From the NCBI GenBank assembly GCA_963698885.1, contig CAVOSJ010000004.1, positions 372,001 through 436,000 of the forward strand: 64,000 nt of DNA, written 5' to 3'. The notes below the pieces were generated by a model, which saw nothing but the letters and a program-made list of their open reading frames with translations, made no database searches and was not told the DNA's origin. Below, one piece after another: positions 43,183-52,243 of the stretch (position 1 is the stretch's first letter; the number at the start of each line of letters is the position of its first letter). The position numbers were made by a program, and so were the translations under genes. This DNA is from JBARKJ01 sp963698885. Lineage in GTDB: Bacteria > Nitrospirota > JACRHJ01.

Positions 43183-43746
43183 ATGAGGATTTCAGGCGGC
43201 GAATCGAAGGGGCGGCGCATAGCCCCGCCGAAACATGGGGGAGTAAGGCCCACGTCCGACAAGGTGCGGGAGGCCCTTTTTTCCATATTCGGCGCTCGGA
43301 TAGACGATGCGGTATTCCTGGAGCTTTTCGCAGGCACGGGCGCGGTGGGCATAGAGGCATTATCCCGAGGCGCGGACAGGGCCGTTTTCGTGGACAGCTC
43401 CGCTAAGTCGGCGCGCCTTATCCGGGAGAACCTGGAGTCCCTTGGCTATCGGGAGAAGGGGGCGGTGGTGGCCAAAGACGTCCTGATTTTCCTGAAAAAG
43501 AACGCGCACGAGCTTGGGCCGTATGATATCGTGTTCGTGGACCCGCCCTACCATACCGACTCAGGCCCCAAGGCGATGGAGATGCTGGGGAGCGGAGAGC
43601 TCTCTAGCGCGCTCCCGGAAGGGGCGCTTATCGCATACGAGCATTTCAAGAAGAACCAGGCCCCGGAGCGCATCGGGCGGCTTACGAAAAAGAAGGATTA
43701 TTTATACGGCGATACCGCGGTGAGTTTATATGAGGCGGGAGAATGA
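43183..43746 (+). CDS. rsmD: 16S rRNA (guanine-966-N2)-methyltransferase RsmD
   Basis: 187 residues. The family opening MRISGGESKGRRIAPPKHGG and VRPTSDKVREALFSIFG, motif I VFLELFAGTGAVGIEALSRG, and catalytic VFVDPPYHTD (DPPY) are all clear. Methylates G966 of 16S rRNA during 30S assembly. The stop lies inside the recQ start region, so the two overlap by 17 bases. Confidence 0.95.
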   Translation: MRISGGESKGRRIAPPKHGGVRPTSDKVREALFSIFGARIDDAVFLELFAGTGAVGIEALSRGADRAVFVDSSAKSARLIRENLESLGYREKGAVVAKDVLIFLKKNAHELGPYDIVFVDPPYHTDSGPKAMEMLGSGELSSALPEGALIAYEHFKKNQAPERIGRLTKKKDYLYGDTAVSLYEAGE

Positions 43747-45607
43747 CTGTAAATGCGAGGGCACGGATTTGAAGACTTTATTGAAAAGATATTTCGGCTA
43801 TGACAGCTTTCGGCCTCTTCAGGAAGAGGTTATAAATAACGTAATCGGCGGGAGTGACAGTTTCGTTTTAATGCCGACCGGCGGAGGAAAGTCGCTCTGC
43901 TACCAGTTGCCCGCGTTGATGCTGGACGGCATTACCCTGGTCGTTTCCCCGTTGATAGCATTGATGAAAGACCAGGTCGATTCCTTGCAGGCCTGCGGCG
44001 TCAGGGCCGAGTTCATCAATTCCTCCATTTCGGCGGCGCAGATATCCGATATCCGCGCTCGCGCAAAGAACAACGAAGTCAAAATCCTGTATATCGCCCC
44101 GGAAAGGTTCGCCCTGAAGGCTTTCCAGGAATTTTTGAAGTCCCTGAATGTGGCCCTGATTGCGGTCGATGAGGCGCACTGCATTTCGGAGTGGGGCCAT
44201 GACTTCCGGCCCGATTACCGAAACCTGAGCCAGCTGAAAGAACTTTTCCCGGACGTGCCGGTAATCGCGCTTACGGCGACAGCGACCGAAAAGGTGCGCG
44301 AAGATATATTAGCCCAGCTTTTCCCCGAAAAACCGCGTACTTTTATCTCCAGTTTCAATCGGGAGAACCTGAAGATAAGCGTCATCGAGAAGAAGCAGGC
44401 GTTCGCAAAGCTGCTATCGCTGCTTTCCAGGCACAAAAACGAGTCCGCCATCATCTACTGTTTCTCCCGGAACGAGACCGAAGAACTCGCCGAAAAACTG
44501 AAACTTAACGGGTATAGCGCCGGCGCCTACCATGCCGGAATGGATGCGGAGAAGAGGGGTCAGGTCCAGGACCTCTTCATCAGGGACAAGGTCAATATCA
44601 TCGTGGCCACGATAGCATTCGGCATGGGCATAGACAAGCCGGACGTCAGACTGGTAGCGCATTACACATACCCCAAGACGTTAGAGGGCTATTACCAGGA
44701 GATAGGCCGTGCCGGGCGCGACGGGCTGCCGAGCGATTGCGTGTTGTTTTACACGTACGCAGACACGAGGAAGCACGAGTACTTCATGGACAAGATAGAA
44801 GATGACACACTGCGGGAACGGGCGCGCAGGAAACTGGACGAAGTGTCCAGGTTCTGCAAGCTGACGACATGCCGCAAGAAATATCTTCTGGGCTATTTCG
44901 GGGAGAGGCTGGAAGGCGGCAACTGCGGCGGGTGCGACAACTGCCTGGGTGAAAAGGAAGCGCCAGGCGCAAAACCGGCGGCCAAAGACAAGGCGAAAAA
45001 AGGCTCGCTCGATTACAACCCGGAGCTGTTCGAGGACTTAAGGGCCGTAAGAAAAGAACTCGCGAATAAGGCCAACGTCCCGCCCTTTGTCATCTTCGGC
45101 GATACGTCCCTTCAGGAGATGGCCTATTATCTTCCCGGGGACGAAGAAGGCTTCTCTGGCATAAGCGGCGTGGGCGCGAAGAAGCTTGAGCAGTATGGAG
45201 ACGTTTTCCTCCGGGCCATCAATAAGTTCGCCTTGGAAAATAATATTTCCGGCAGGGATATTCCGGGCAGGAAGACAGAAAACGCGCGTCCGAAAACAGT
45301 TACGGCGAAAAAGCCTGCGGCCCATCTTAAGACAAGAGAACTTCTCCTCACGATGACGCCTCTGGATAAAATCGCGGAAAGCCAGGGCATAAAGCCCGGC
45401 ACTGTCGTGGGACATATCGAGGACATAATCGACGCCGGAGAGAAGATAGACCTGGATTACCTGAAAATACCCGGCGACAGGTACGCCGCCATGAAGACCG
45501 CCTTCGAGCAGTGCGGCGCCGAGCGGCTGAAACCTGCTTTCGAATATCTCGGCGAGGAATATTCTTATGAGGAATTGAAGCTGGTGAGGGTTTTAATGAA
45601 CTCTTAA
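43730..45607 (+). CDS. recQ: ATP-dependent DNA helicase RecQ
   Basis: 625 residues, 3'-5' helicase. GYDSFRPLQEEVINNVIGG is motif 0, MPTGGGKSLCYQLPAL motif I, VDEAHCISEWGHDFRPDYRN motif II (DEAH), and QEIGRAGRDGLPSDC motif VI. The RecQ-C zinc site uses CRKKYLLGYFGE and NCGGCDNC. HRDC (about 425-500) and a C-terminal helix-turn-helix (LLLTMTPLDKIAESQGIKPG) follow. The start may lie slightly downstream of 43730. Its stop overlaps the convergent pgi stop. Confidence 0.95.
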   Translation: MRRENDCKCEGTDLKTLLKRYFGYDSFRPLQEEVINNVIGGSDSFVLMPTGGGKSLCYQLPALMLDGITLVVSPLIALMKDQVDSLQACGVRAEFINSSISAAQISDIRARAKNNEVKILYIAPERFALKAFQEFLKSLNVALIAVDEAHCISEWGHDFRPDYRNLSQLKELFPDVPVIALTATATEKVREDILAQLFPEKPRTFISSFNRENLKISVIEKKQAFAKLLSLLSRHKNESAIIYCFSRNETEELAEKLKLNGYSAGAYHAGMDAEKRGQVQDLFIRDKVNIIVATIAFGMGIDKPDVRLVAHYTYPKTLEGYYQEIGRAGRDGLPSDCVLFYTYADTRKHEYFMDKIEDDTLRERARRKLDEVSRFCKLTTCRKKYLLGYFGERLEGGNCGGCDNCLGEKEAPGAKPAAKDKAKKGSLDYNPELFEDLRAVRKELANKANVPPFVIFGDTSLQEMAYYLPGDEEGFSGISGVGAKKLEQYGDVFLRAINKFALENNISGRDIPGRKTENARPKTVTAKKPAAHLKTRELLLTMTPLDKIAESQGIKPGTVVGHIEDIIDAGEKIDLDYLKIPGDRYAAMKTAFEQCGAERLKPAFEYLGEEYSYEELKLVRVLMNS

Positions 45608-47028
45608 ACCATGTATCCCGGCTTCTTTTTCTTTTTTTCGAGTTCGGCGCGTTTGGCTTCGAAACCTGGCCTGCCCATCATCGCGTATGTCAGGAGTTTC
45701 CCTTCCTCCACGCCCGGCTGGTCGAACGGGTTTATGCCGTACAGACCTCCGGCGAAGGCGGTGGAAACCTCAAGCATATAAAGTACCTGGCCCACGGTAA
45801 ACGGCCGCACCTCCGGGATCCGGATAGTCATGGACGGACGCCCGGCCTTCGTCAGCGCGGCCTCGGTCGCCGCCTGCTCCGCCTTTATAAGCTCCGCCAT
45901 CGTCTGCCCGCCCAGGTACGCGATGCCCTCGATGTCCTTATACAGCTTCGGTATGGCAAGCTCGCGTTGGAACTTCTCGACCCTTAAGAAAGTAAAGGTT
46001 TTATCGTTCGGCCCTTCCATGTAAAGCTGGACCTGCGAGTGCTGGTCCGTCGCGCCGAGCGCCTTCACGGGAGTCTGTCCGGTATGTACGACATCTCCAT
46101 TTAAATCATGCTTTTTCCCCAGCGACTCCGCCCATATCTGCCTGAACCAGTCCGCAACGTCTTTAAGCCGGCTTGAGTAGGGCATCATCACGGCGATATG
46201 CTTTCCCCTCCTCGTATCCGCGAAATACTGTAGCATCGCCGACATATATGCCGGATTTTCAAGGGGATTTCGCAGGGATGTCCGCTTGTCCATGTCCGCC
46301 GCGCCCGCAAGCAGCTCGTCTATGTCTATCCCGGAAACCGCCGCGGGCAGGAGCCCGACCGCGGTGAACACCGAGAACCGCCCGCCCACTCCCGGCGGGA
46401 CTTCAAGCGAGGCGTACTTTTCAGATTTCACGATTTTTCGGAGGTTTCCCTCTTTCGGGTCGGTTATGCAGACGAAGTGATCCTTAAGCTCGCGCTTGCC
46501 CAGGGCCTTCTGCATAAGGGAGCGCACGATCATGAACTGGGCCATCGTCTCTGCCGTCCCGCCGGACTTGGTGATTACGGCGAACACGGTCTTCGCGGGG
46601 CTTATGTGCTCCAGCAGGCTGCCGAACGCGTCCGGGTCAACATTATCCATGAAGAACATCCGGGGCCGCCTGCCGCGCTCCGTGCGCTTAAGTAAGTTAT
46701 GGTGCGGGTGGTTAAGCGCGGTGTGCAGTGCGGCGGGCCCCAGGGCGGAGCCGCCGATGCCCAAGAGTACGAAGTTTTCCGTCCTTTTGGCGATGTCGTC
46801 CGCGAGCAGCTTTATGGCGGAAGTGTCCTGGTACGGCAGGTCGAAGAACGGGTAGGCCCCGTCCTTTCGCCCCTTCACGAGCCATTCGTGCGCCTGCCCC
46901 GCCTTCGGGAGCAGCGCGTCTATCTCCTCTCGTGAAATGCCGTTCTCTCCGATGAAGTCGGACACCATGGAGTTATAGTCGAGGGTGATTTTCATGCCCT
47001 CACGCCACTTCTCGTCGCGCCAGTCCAT
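45604..47028 (-). CDS. pgi: Glucose-6-phosphate isomerase
   Basis: Interconverts glucose 6-phosphate and fructose 6-phosphate. 474 residues; FVLLGIGGSALGPAALHTAL, VFAVITKSGGTAETMAQFMI, GVGGRFSVFTAVGLLPAAV (the glycine-rich signature) and GQTPVKALGATDQHSQVQLY (catalytic region with His). Shorter than the E. coli enzyme, as in many thermophile or Gram-positive-like Pgi. GGAGG lies 7 bases upstream of 47028. Confidence 0.95.
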   Translation of the reverse strand: MDWRDEKWREGMKITLDYNSMVSDFIGENGISREEIDALLPKAGQAHEWLVKGRKDGAYPFFDLPYQDTSAIKLLADDIAKRTENFVLLGIGGSALGPAALHTALNHPHHNLLKRTERGRRPRMFFMDNVDPDAFGSLLEHISPAKTVFAVITKSGGTAETMAQFMIVRSLMQKALGKRELKDHFVCITDPKEGNLRKIVKSEKYASLEVPPGVGGRFSVFTAVGLLPAAVSGIDIDELLAGAADMDKRTSLRNPLENPAYMSAMLQYFADTRRGKHIAVMMPYSSRLKDVADWFRQIWAESLGKKHDLNGDVVHTGQTPVKALGATDQHSQVQLYMEGPNDKTFTFLRVEKFQRELAIPKLYKDIEGIAYLGGQTMAELIKAEQAATEAALTKAGRPSMTIRIPEVRPFTVGQVLYMLEVSTAFAGGLYGINPFDQPGVEEGKLLTYAMMGRPGFEAKRAELEKKKKKPGYMV

Positions 47029-47055
47029 TTATTTAGCCTCCGGAAATAAAAGTTC

Positions 47056-47163
47056 GTTACTTTCTTTTCGCGAGAAAAGAAAGTAACACAAAGAAAAGCG
47101 GGACTAAATAAGTTTAGCAAATTTAAAAGTTTTTGGCGTTACCTTTTTACAAAAAGGTAACGA
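47056..47163 (+). repeat. Dispersed palindromic element, copy E (full length, longest)
   Basis: Hairpin 1 (47056-47087) has arms GTTACTTTCTTTTC and GAAAAGAAAGTAAC. Relative to copy C, the single C in the T-tract has moved by one and the G in the opposite arm has moved to match. The linker carries an extra AAATAAGTTTAGCAAA stretch. Hairpin 2 is at 47138-47161. It lies between fmdB and pgi, both on the minus strand. Confidence 0.92.
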
Positions 47164-47172
47164 ATTTGGATT

Positions 47173-47394
47173 TTACTTGCAGGTCGAGCAGGACGACGAG
47201 CTGCACCCGGAGCAGGACGAGCCGGAGGCGGCAAGCGAGCCGCCTTTTTCGCTGGCGCCCGCCATGCCGAACATGGACATCTTCTTGTCCGGCTTGGCGC
47301 AGCCGCACTTGGGGCAGACTACTTCCGTGCTCCCGTACACCAGCTTCTCAAAGTCTTCCCCGCACCGGGGACAGTGGTATTCGTAGATTGGCAT
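47173..47394 (-). CDS. fmdB: FmdB-type zinc-ribbon protein
   Basis: 73 residues. MPIYEYHCPRCGEDFEKLV and VVCPKCGCAKPDKKMS make the FmdB/CxxC zinc ribbon. The tail is Ser/Cys-rich (CSGCSSSSCSTCK), adding five cysteines. The family name comes from a putative regulator of formamidase, and the true role is unknown. It lies between the transaldolase-like gene and element E. Confidence 0.88.
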   Translation of the reverse strand: MPIYEYHCPRCGEDFEKLVYGSTEVVCPKCGCAKPDKKMSMFGMAGASEKGGSLAASGSSCSGCSSSSCSTCK

Positions 47395-47419
47395 AGTTAA
47401 TTATTCAGCCGCGTCCGGT

Positions 47420-48079
47420 TTATACCTCAACGCCTTTCGGCACTTTCTCCCAGTCCTTCAAAAACTTCTGTATCCCGATATCCGTCAGCGGGTGTTTGAC
47501 AAGTGCATCGATAACGCTGAAGGGTATGGTCGCCACGTGCGCGCCCATCATAGCCGCCTCGACGACATGCAGGGGGTTCCTTATGGACGCCACGATGACC
47601 TCCGAGGCGTAGTCGTAGTTCGCGAAGATGGTCACTATCTGCTCGACTAAGTCCATGCCGATGGTGGAGATATCGTCCAGCCTTCCCACGAAGGGCGAGA
47701 CGTAAGTCGCGCCGGCCTTCGCGGCGAGAAGCGCCTGGGAAGGGGAGAATATCAGCGTGACGTTGGTCTTGATCCCCATGCAGGTCAACTGCTTGCAGGC
47801 CTTGAGGCCTTCCCTTGTCATGGGGAGTTTCACCACGATTTTATCACGGTCTATACCCGCCAGTTCCAGGCCTTCGGCGACCATGCCCGGCGCGTCGAGA
47901 CTCACCGCCTCGGCGGAAATCGGCCCGTCCACTATGGAACATATCTCGGAGATAAGCTCGCGGAAATCGCGCTTCTCCCTAGCCACAAGCGACGGGTTCG
48001 TCGTCACGCCGTCTATCACCCCAAGGCTCACCGCCTCGCGTATCTCTTCCACATTTGCCGTGTCGATAAAAAATTTCAT
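47420..48079 (-). CDS. tal: Transaldolase-like protein (TalC/MipB type)
   Basis: 219 residues, the short subfamily. MKFFIDTANVEEIREAVSLG, IDGVTTNPSLVAREKRDF, IVVKLPMTREGLKACK with the Schiff-base Lys, and TNVTLIFSPSQALLAAKAGA follow the TIM-barrel order. It could be a transaldolase or a fructose-6-phosphate aldolase; sequence alone does not settle this. Located 26 bases from fmdB and 13 bases after glcF. Confidence 0.92.
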   Translation of the reverse strand: MKFFIDTANVEEIREAVSLGVIDGVTTNPSLVAREKRDFRELISEICSIVDGPISAEAVSLDAPGMVAEGLELAGIDRDKIVVKLPMTREGLKACKQLTCMGIKTNVTLIFSPSQALLAAKAGATYVSPFVGRLDDISTIGMDLVEQIVTIFANYDYASEVIVASIRNPLHVVEAAMMGAHVATIPFSVIDALVKHPLTDIGIQKFLKDWEKVPKGVEV

Positions 48080-48092
48080 TTTGAATTACCCC

Positions 48093-49350
48093 CTATTTTT
48101 TAATAGCCTTCTCGTATATCTGCAAGGTATGGAACGTCGCCGTGTCGGAGCCCGACTGGCCGAGCGCATCCTTTAAGTGCATCATGCACCCGGGGCACGC
48201 CGTAACGACGGCGGGCGCGCCGGTCTTTATGATATTTTTCACCTTCCGGTTCGCAATCTTGCCGGACAGTTCATAGTTCAGGAAACTAAAAGTCCCGCCG
48301 AAGCCGCAGCAGCGCGAGGCCTCTTCCATCTCTATGAGTCCGCCCAGCGTGGCCGCGTCCAAGAGGTCTCTTGGTTCCTTCTTCACTCCCATCCCGAACG
48401 AGAGGTGGCATGGGTCGTGATAGGTAATCACCATTTCCGCGGCATCCAGCTTTGTGATGAAATCGGTCTCATGCATCAGGAACTCGTTAACGTCTCGCAC
48501 TTTCGCCCCAAGCCCCGCCGCGGCAACCGATTCCGGCGATTCCGCCAGGATTTTAGGGTACTCGTCTTTTAATGTCAAGGAGCAAGTTGGGCAGGCCGAT
48601 ACGATGAAATCCGCCTTGACGTCGGACAGCAGGGCCACGTTCCGTCTCGCGACCGAACGGAACGCCTCCGTCTCGCCTAACGACTTCAGCGGTTTTCCGC
48701 AGCACAGTTCTTCCTTCACGAACGCCACGTCATAGCCCGCGTGGTTCAAGACTTTAACCGCCGCCTCGCCTATTTCAGGGTTTATGTAGTTTATAACGCA
48801 CCCTGCATAGAAAAGCACCGTCCCTTTGGCGTTACGGATGCGGGAGATTGGCGGGATGCGGGCAGCCAACGTCTTCTTCGGTATCTTCGGGAAATTCCTT
48901 TTGAATTCTTCGTACTGATACGGGAGGTATCTCGCCAGTGGGGTCGCAGCTAACGGTCCGTATGCCGCCCTACCCAGGGCCATCAGGGAAAAAGCGCGGT
49001 CCAGCGCTTTCTTGTCCTTTAAGGATTTCCGGGCCAGGAAACGCACCAGCGGCTCGCTTCTTTTTTTCTCCACCAGTTCCGCGCGCGCCGCCTCCATTAT
49101 GGCGGGGACGTCAACCCCGGACGGGCATCCGGCCTTGCACGCGCCGCACATGGCGCAGTGGAAGACGGCCTTCTCGAAGGCGTCGGTCAGGGATAAGTCT
49201 CCCTCCATCACGGCCTCGACAAGGGCCATCCTGCCCCTGGCGACCGCGATTTCGCTAAACTCCTCGCCGAACGTCGGGCATACCGCCCTGCACGCCCCGC
49301 AGCGGATGCATTTGAAGATTTCTTCGGTATAGTTCTATTAAATTGCTCAT
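48093..49350 (-). CDS. glcF: Glycolate/lactate oxidase iron-sulfur subunit GlcF-type, frameshifted at start
   Basis: Electron-transfer subunit with two [4Fe-4S] motifs and two CCG domains. After a shift near 49325 the N terminus reads TEEIFKCIRCGACRAVCPTF. The second cluster is CAMCGACKAGCPSG, and the CCG repeats are YAGCVINYINPEIGE...ELCCGKP and DPCHLSFGM...CCGFGG. The ATG at 49350 directly follows the glcD stop. It works with GlcD to oxidise a 2-hydroxy acid and pass electrons to quinone. Confidence 0.9.
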
Positions 49351-50766
49351 TTACACAAATATCTTCCCTGGGTTCATTATCCCCTGCGGGTCCAGCGCGT
49401 CCTTGACGGCCCGCATCGCGGAAGGCCCGCCGCGCCTAATTCCGACTCCATATAGGACGACTTCATAAGGCCGATGCCGTGCTCGCCGGAGAGCGTCCCG
49501 CCGAGTTTTAACGCCGCGGCGAAAATCTCGCCCACGGCGGCCTTTACTTTGCCCCTGTTTTCCTCAATGCGTAAGTCGGTGATTATCGTCGGGTGCAGGT
49601 TTCCGTCCCCGGCATGGCCGAAGGTGCCGATTACCAGCCCGTACTTATCCGCGACAGCCCGTATCGCCCGGACCATCGCCGGGACCTCGCCGCGAGGCAC
49701 GGTAGCGTCCTCTAAGATAACGGATGGGGATATCCGCGCGAGCGCCGTCAAAGCCGAGCGCCTCGCCGTCCAGATTTCCTCCTGCTCCAGCGGGTCTTTC
49801 GCCTGCCGAAGCTCTTTCACTCCCGCCAATTTCAGCGTGTCCAGAAGTTTACTCGACTGGCGCACAACGTCCGGTTTCGAGCCGTCCACCTCTATCAGCA
49901 GGAGCGCGCCGTAGCCGCCCTCTCCCCCCATTAAAGGGCGATGGGGCGCGAGGGTATGCCCGGCTTTCCTTTGCCCCCTGGTATGCCGCCACAGCCTTTA
50001 GCGTGACCGAGTCCATTATTTCAAGCGTCGAGGGCGTAATGCCGGATTTTATAATCAGGACAACCGCCTCGGACGCTTCCTCCAGCGTATCGAAGCTCGC
50101 CAGGAAGCCCGCCTTCGCCTCCGGCAGCGGGATAAGTTTCAATGTCGCGCCGGTGATGAAACCGAGAGTGCCTTCCGAGCCGGTGAACAGCCGGACCATG
50201 TCGTACCCGGTGACGTTCTTTCTTGTCCGGCTTCCCGCCTTGAACGTCCGCCCGTCCGGGAGCGCGATATCCAGCGCCATCACGTAATCGCGCGTCACGC
50301 CGTATTTAAGCCCCCGAAGGCCGCCCGCGTTTTCCGCGATATTGCCGCCAAGGGTGCAGAAAGCGTGGCTGCCGGGGTCCGGCGGATAGAAAAGGCGGCG
50401 CGCCTCCACGGCCGAATGGAGCGATGCGGTAATTACCCCCGGCTCGACAACGGCTACCAAATCCACCGGGTCTATTTCGATTATCCGGTTAAGTTTTTCC
50501 GTGGACACCACGATGCCGCCGTTTACCGGCACGCATCCGCCGGAAAGCCCTGTGCCCGCGCCGCGCGGCGTAATAGGGATTTTTTCCTTTGCCGCGTACT
50601 CCATGACCAGCCGGATAGACTCAGCCGAACATGGGCGCACCACGGCGTCGGCGGTTCCGGTTAACCGGGTGGAGTCCCCGCCGTAGCAGATAAGCGCTTC
50701 CTGGCCCGATACTACTTCCTGCGGGCTAAGGAGCGAGGTCAGCTCTTTTTCAATGTCTTTTACCAC
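49351..50766 (-). CDS. glcD: FAD-linked 2-hydroxy-acid dehydrogenase GlcD-type, frameshifted
   Basis: Catalytic subunit of glycolate (or D-lactate) oxidase. The PCMH FAD domain shows ITPRGAGTGLSGGCVPVNGG and FYPPDPGSHAFCTLGGNIAE, and the FAD-oxidase C domain carries IGTFGHAGDGNLHPTIITDL and GTLSGEHGIGLMKSSYM. Shifts near 49930 and 49435 break it; the true end reads DALDPQGIMNPGKIFV, stopping at 49351. GTG start. The substrate cannot be told from sequence: glycolate fits the RuBisCO next door, D-lactate fits LarE nearby. Confidence 0.9.
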
Positions 50767-50824
50767 CGGATTCCCTGCGGACCATCTGAGTTAATGCCTA
50801 ACTTATTGGGAGGTTAATCAGTTG

Positions 50825-50853
50825 ATTTTATACTCTTTTAGGAAAGATTGCAA
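50825..50853 (-). promoter_or_regulatory. Putative glcD promoter
   Basis: Minus-strand TTGCAA (50848-50853), 17-bp spacer, TAAAAT (50825-50830), about 59 bases before the glcD start and directly after a terminator. It suggests that glcDF has its own transcript. Confidence 0.5.
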
Positions 50854-50856
50854 CGG

Positions 50857-50884
50857 AAAAGCCGCCCTTGACGGGCGGCTTTTT
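50857..50884 (-). terminator. Terminator after the RuBisCO-like gene
   Basis: AAAAGCCGCCC and GGGCGGCTTTT pair around a 4-5-base loop, with T-runs on both sides. It ends the RuBisCO transcript 20 bases after the stop codon. Confidence 0.8.
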
Positions 50885-50903
50885 ATTTTTTTAATAGTTT
50901 TTC

Positions 50904-52223
50904 CTAATATACCGGCCTGCCGAAGTGTTCCATCGCGGCCTTCAGGGCCGGGTGGTCGCCGGCGTACTCTTCCAGGGGGATATCCTTGAGTGTCGCGTCC
51001 CAGGCGTCGCGCACGCTCCTTGCCCCGGCTTCCGCCCCGTCCGGATGCGCGTATATGCCGCCGCCGGAGAGGTGTATGAAGTCCAGATGGCCGATCTTGC
51101 GCTTGTTGATGGGGACCTTGCCCGCCCACTGCCCGCCCGAGGATACCGGCATGGAGTCGCCGATATTATCGAAGCCGTGGACGCATGCGCGTATATTGCC
51201 CAGCACTTCCTCGTCCGTCTCGAAGAGCTTCCCGGATATCGCGCCGCAGTGCGTCTGGTCCGCGCCGCATAGCCGGAATAGCTTTGTCAGGCAGGAGAAG
51301 CTGATGCCTAAGTATGGCGAGCGCGCCCACATCGGCGCGAAGTCGCGGTGGCAATGGATTGGCACCTTGGTATATTCCGCAAGCTCGCGCATGGCCTCAA
51401 GGCCCGCGGTCGCCGCGTTTATCATCACGCAGTTCCCGCCGCCCTCCACGACGATGTCGTGCAGTTCGCGTATCCTGTCCATGCGGTCGGTGATGTTGAA
51501 GGCGTACATGGTCTTCTCGCCCGTCTCTTCTTCCGCATGTTTAAGCGCCGCCGTTACCGCCTTCACCCGGTCCTTGAGGGAATTGTAGGTGGTGTCGGCG
51601 ATAAGCTCGTCGTCCTTTATGAAGTCCAGGCCCCCTTTGGCCCCCTGATACGCAAGCTCCGCCATCTGCGCCGCGCTTATCCCCACGCATGGCTTTATGA
51701 TGGCGCCGACTAAAGGCCGGTCAAAGACCCCGACGATTTCACGCGTCCCCTTTATCCCGAAGCGCGGGCCGGTGAACTCCTTCAGGTACGATTTCGGGAA
51801 CTCCAGGTCCATCAGTTTTATAGCCGTGAACGCGCCCATCTCGTACAAATTCCCGGCGACCGCGGTCAGCAGGTTCGGTATCTTCGGCCCGAAGTTTATG
51901 TGCGGGAAGGCCATACGGAGAACTGCCGCGTTAATTTGACCGGAGCCCGCGCCGAACTCGGTCATCTTCGTGCCGGTCGGGAGGTTTGGGCCGGCCGGCT
52001 CGTACGGCAGCGGATAGATGCCCAGGACTTTTATCCCGTGCTTCTCCCGTACCTCGTCCGTCTCGTATCCCACCCTCTGCCATGTGCCGGTTGACTGCTC
52101 GGCGGCCAGCGCGTTCGCGGCATGGTAGATGTCCATCGGCGTCTCAAGGTAGTACGTCGCTATGATATAGTCTTCGGTATCCACCGCCTCCGGGAAGCGG
52201 ATTAAGTCGCGTTCAAAGGGCAT
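50904..52223 (-). CDS. RuBisCO large-subunit family protein
   Basis: 439 residues spanning the N-terminal domain and TIM barrel, without a small-subunit gene. By motif, the active site is nearly complete: E42/T47/W48 (AEQSTGTW), N125 (GNLYE), K177 (IIKPC), K203-D205-E206 (LDFIKDDE; carbamylated Lys and Mg ligands), H292-R293, H325, loop-6 K332 (GKLFETDEE), S362 and G387-G388. The second Lys of KPK is replaced by Cys179. This is more complete than classic form IV proteins, yet unlike forms I/II. The form remains undecided (III-like or an active-site-retaining IV). GGAGG lies 8 bases before the start. It is 20 bases downstream of the methyltransferase gene. Confidence 0.9.
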   Translation of the reverse strand: MPFERDLIRFPEAVDTEDYIIATYYLETPMDIYHAANALAAEQSTGTWQRVGYETDEVREKHGIKVLGIYPLPYEPAGPNLPTGTKMTEFGAGSGQINAAVLRMAFPHINFGPKIPNLLTAVAGNLYEMGAFTAIKLMDLEFPKSYLKEFTGPRFGIKGTREIVGVFDRPLVGAIIKPCVGISAAQMAELAYQGAKGGLDFIKDDELIADTTYNSLKDRVKAVTAALKHAEEETGEKTMYAFNITDRMDRIRELHDIVVEGGGNCVMINAATAGLEAMRELAEYTKVPIHCHRDFAPMWARSPYLGISFSCLTKLFRLCGADQTHCGAISGKLFETDEEVLGNIRACVHGFDNIGDSMPVSSGGQWAGKVPINKRKIGHLDFIHLSGGGIYAHPDGAEAGARSVRDAWDATLKDIPLEEYAGDHPALKAAMEHFGRPVY

Positions 52224-52243
52224 GACACTAACCTCCGAATAAT

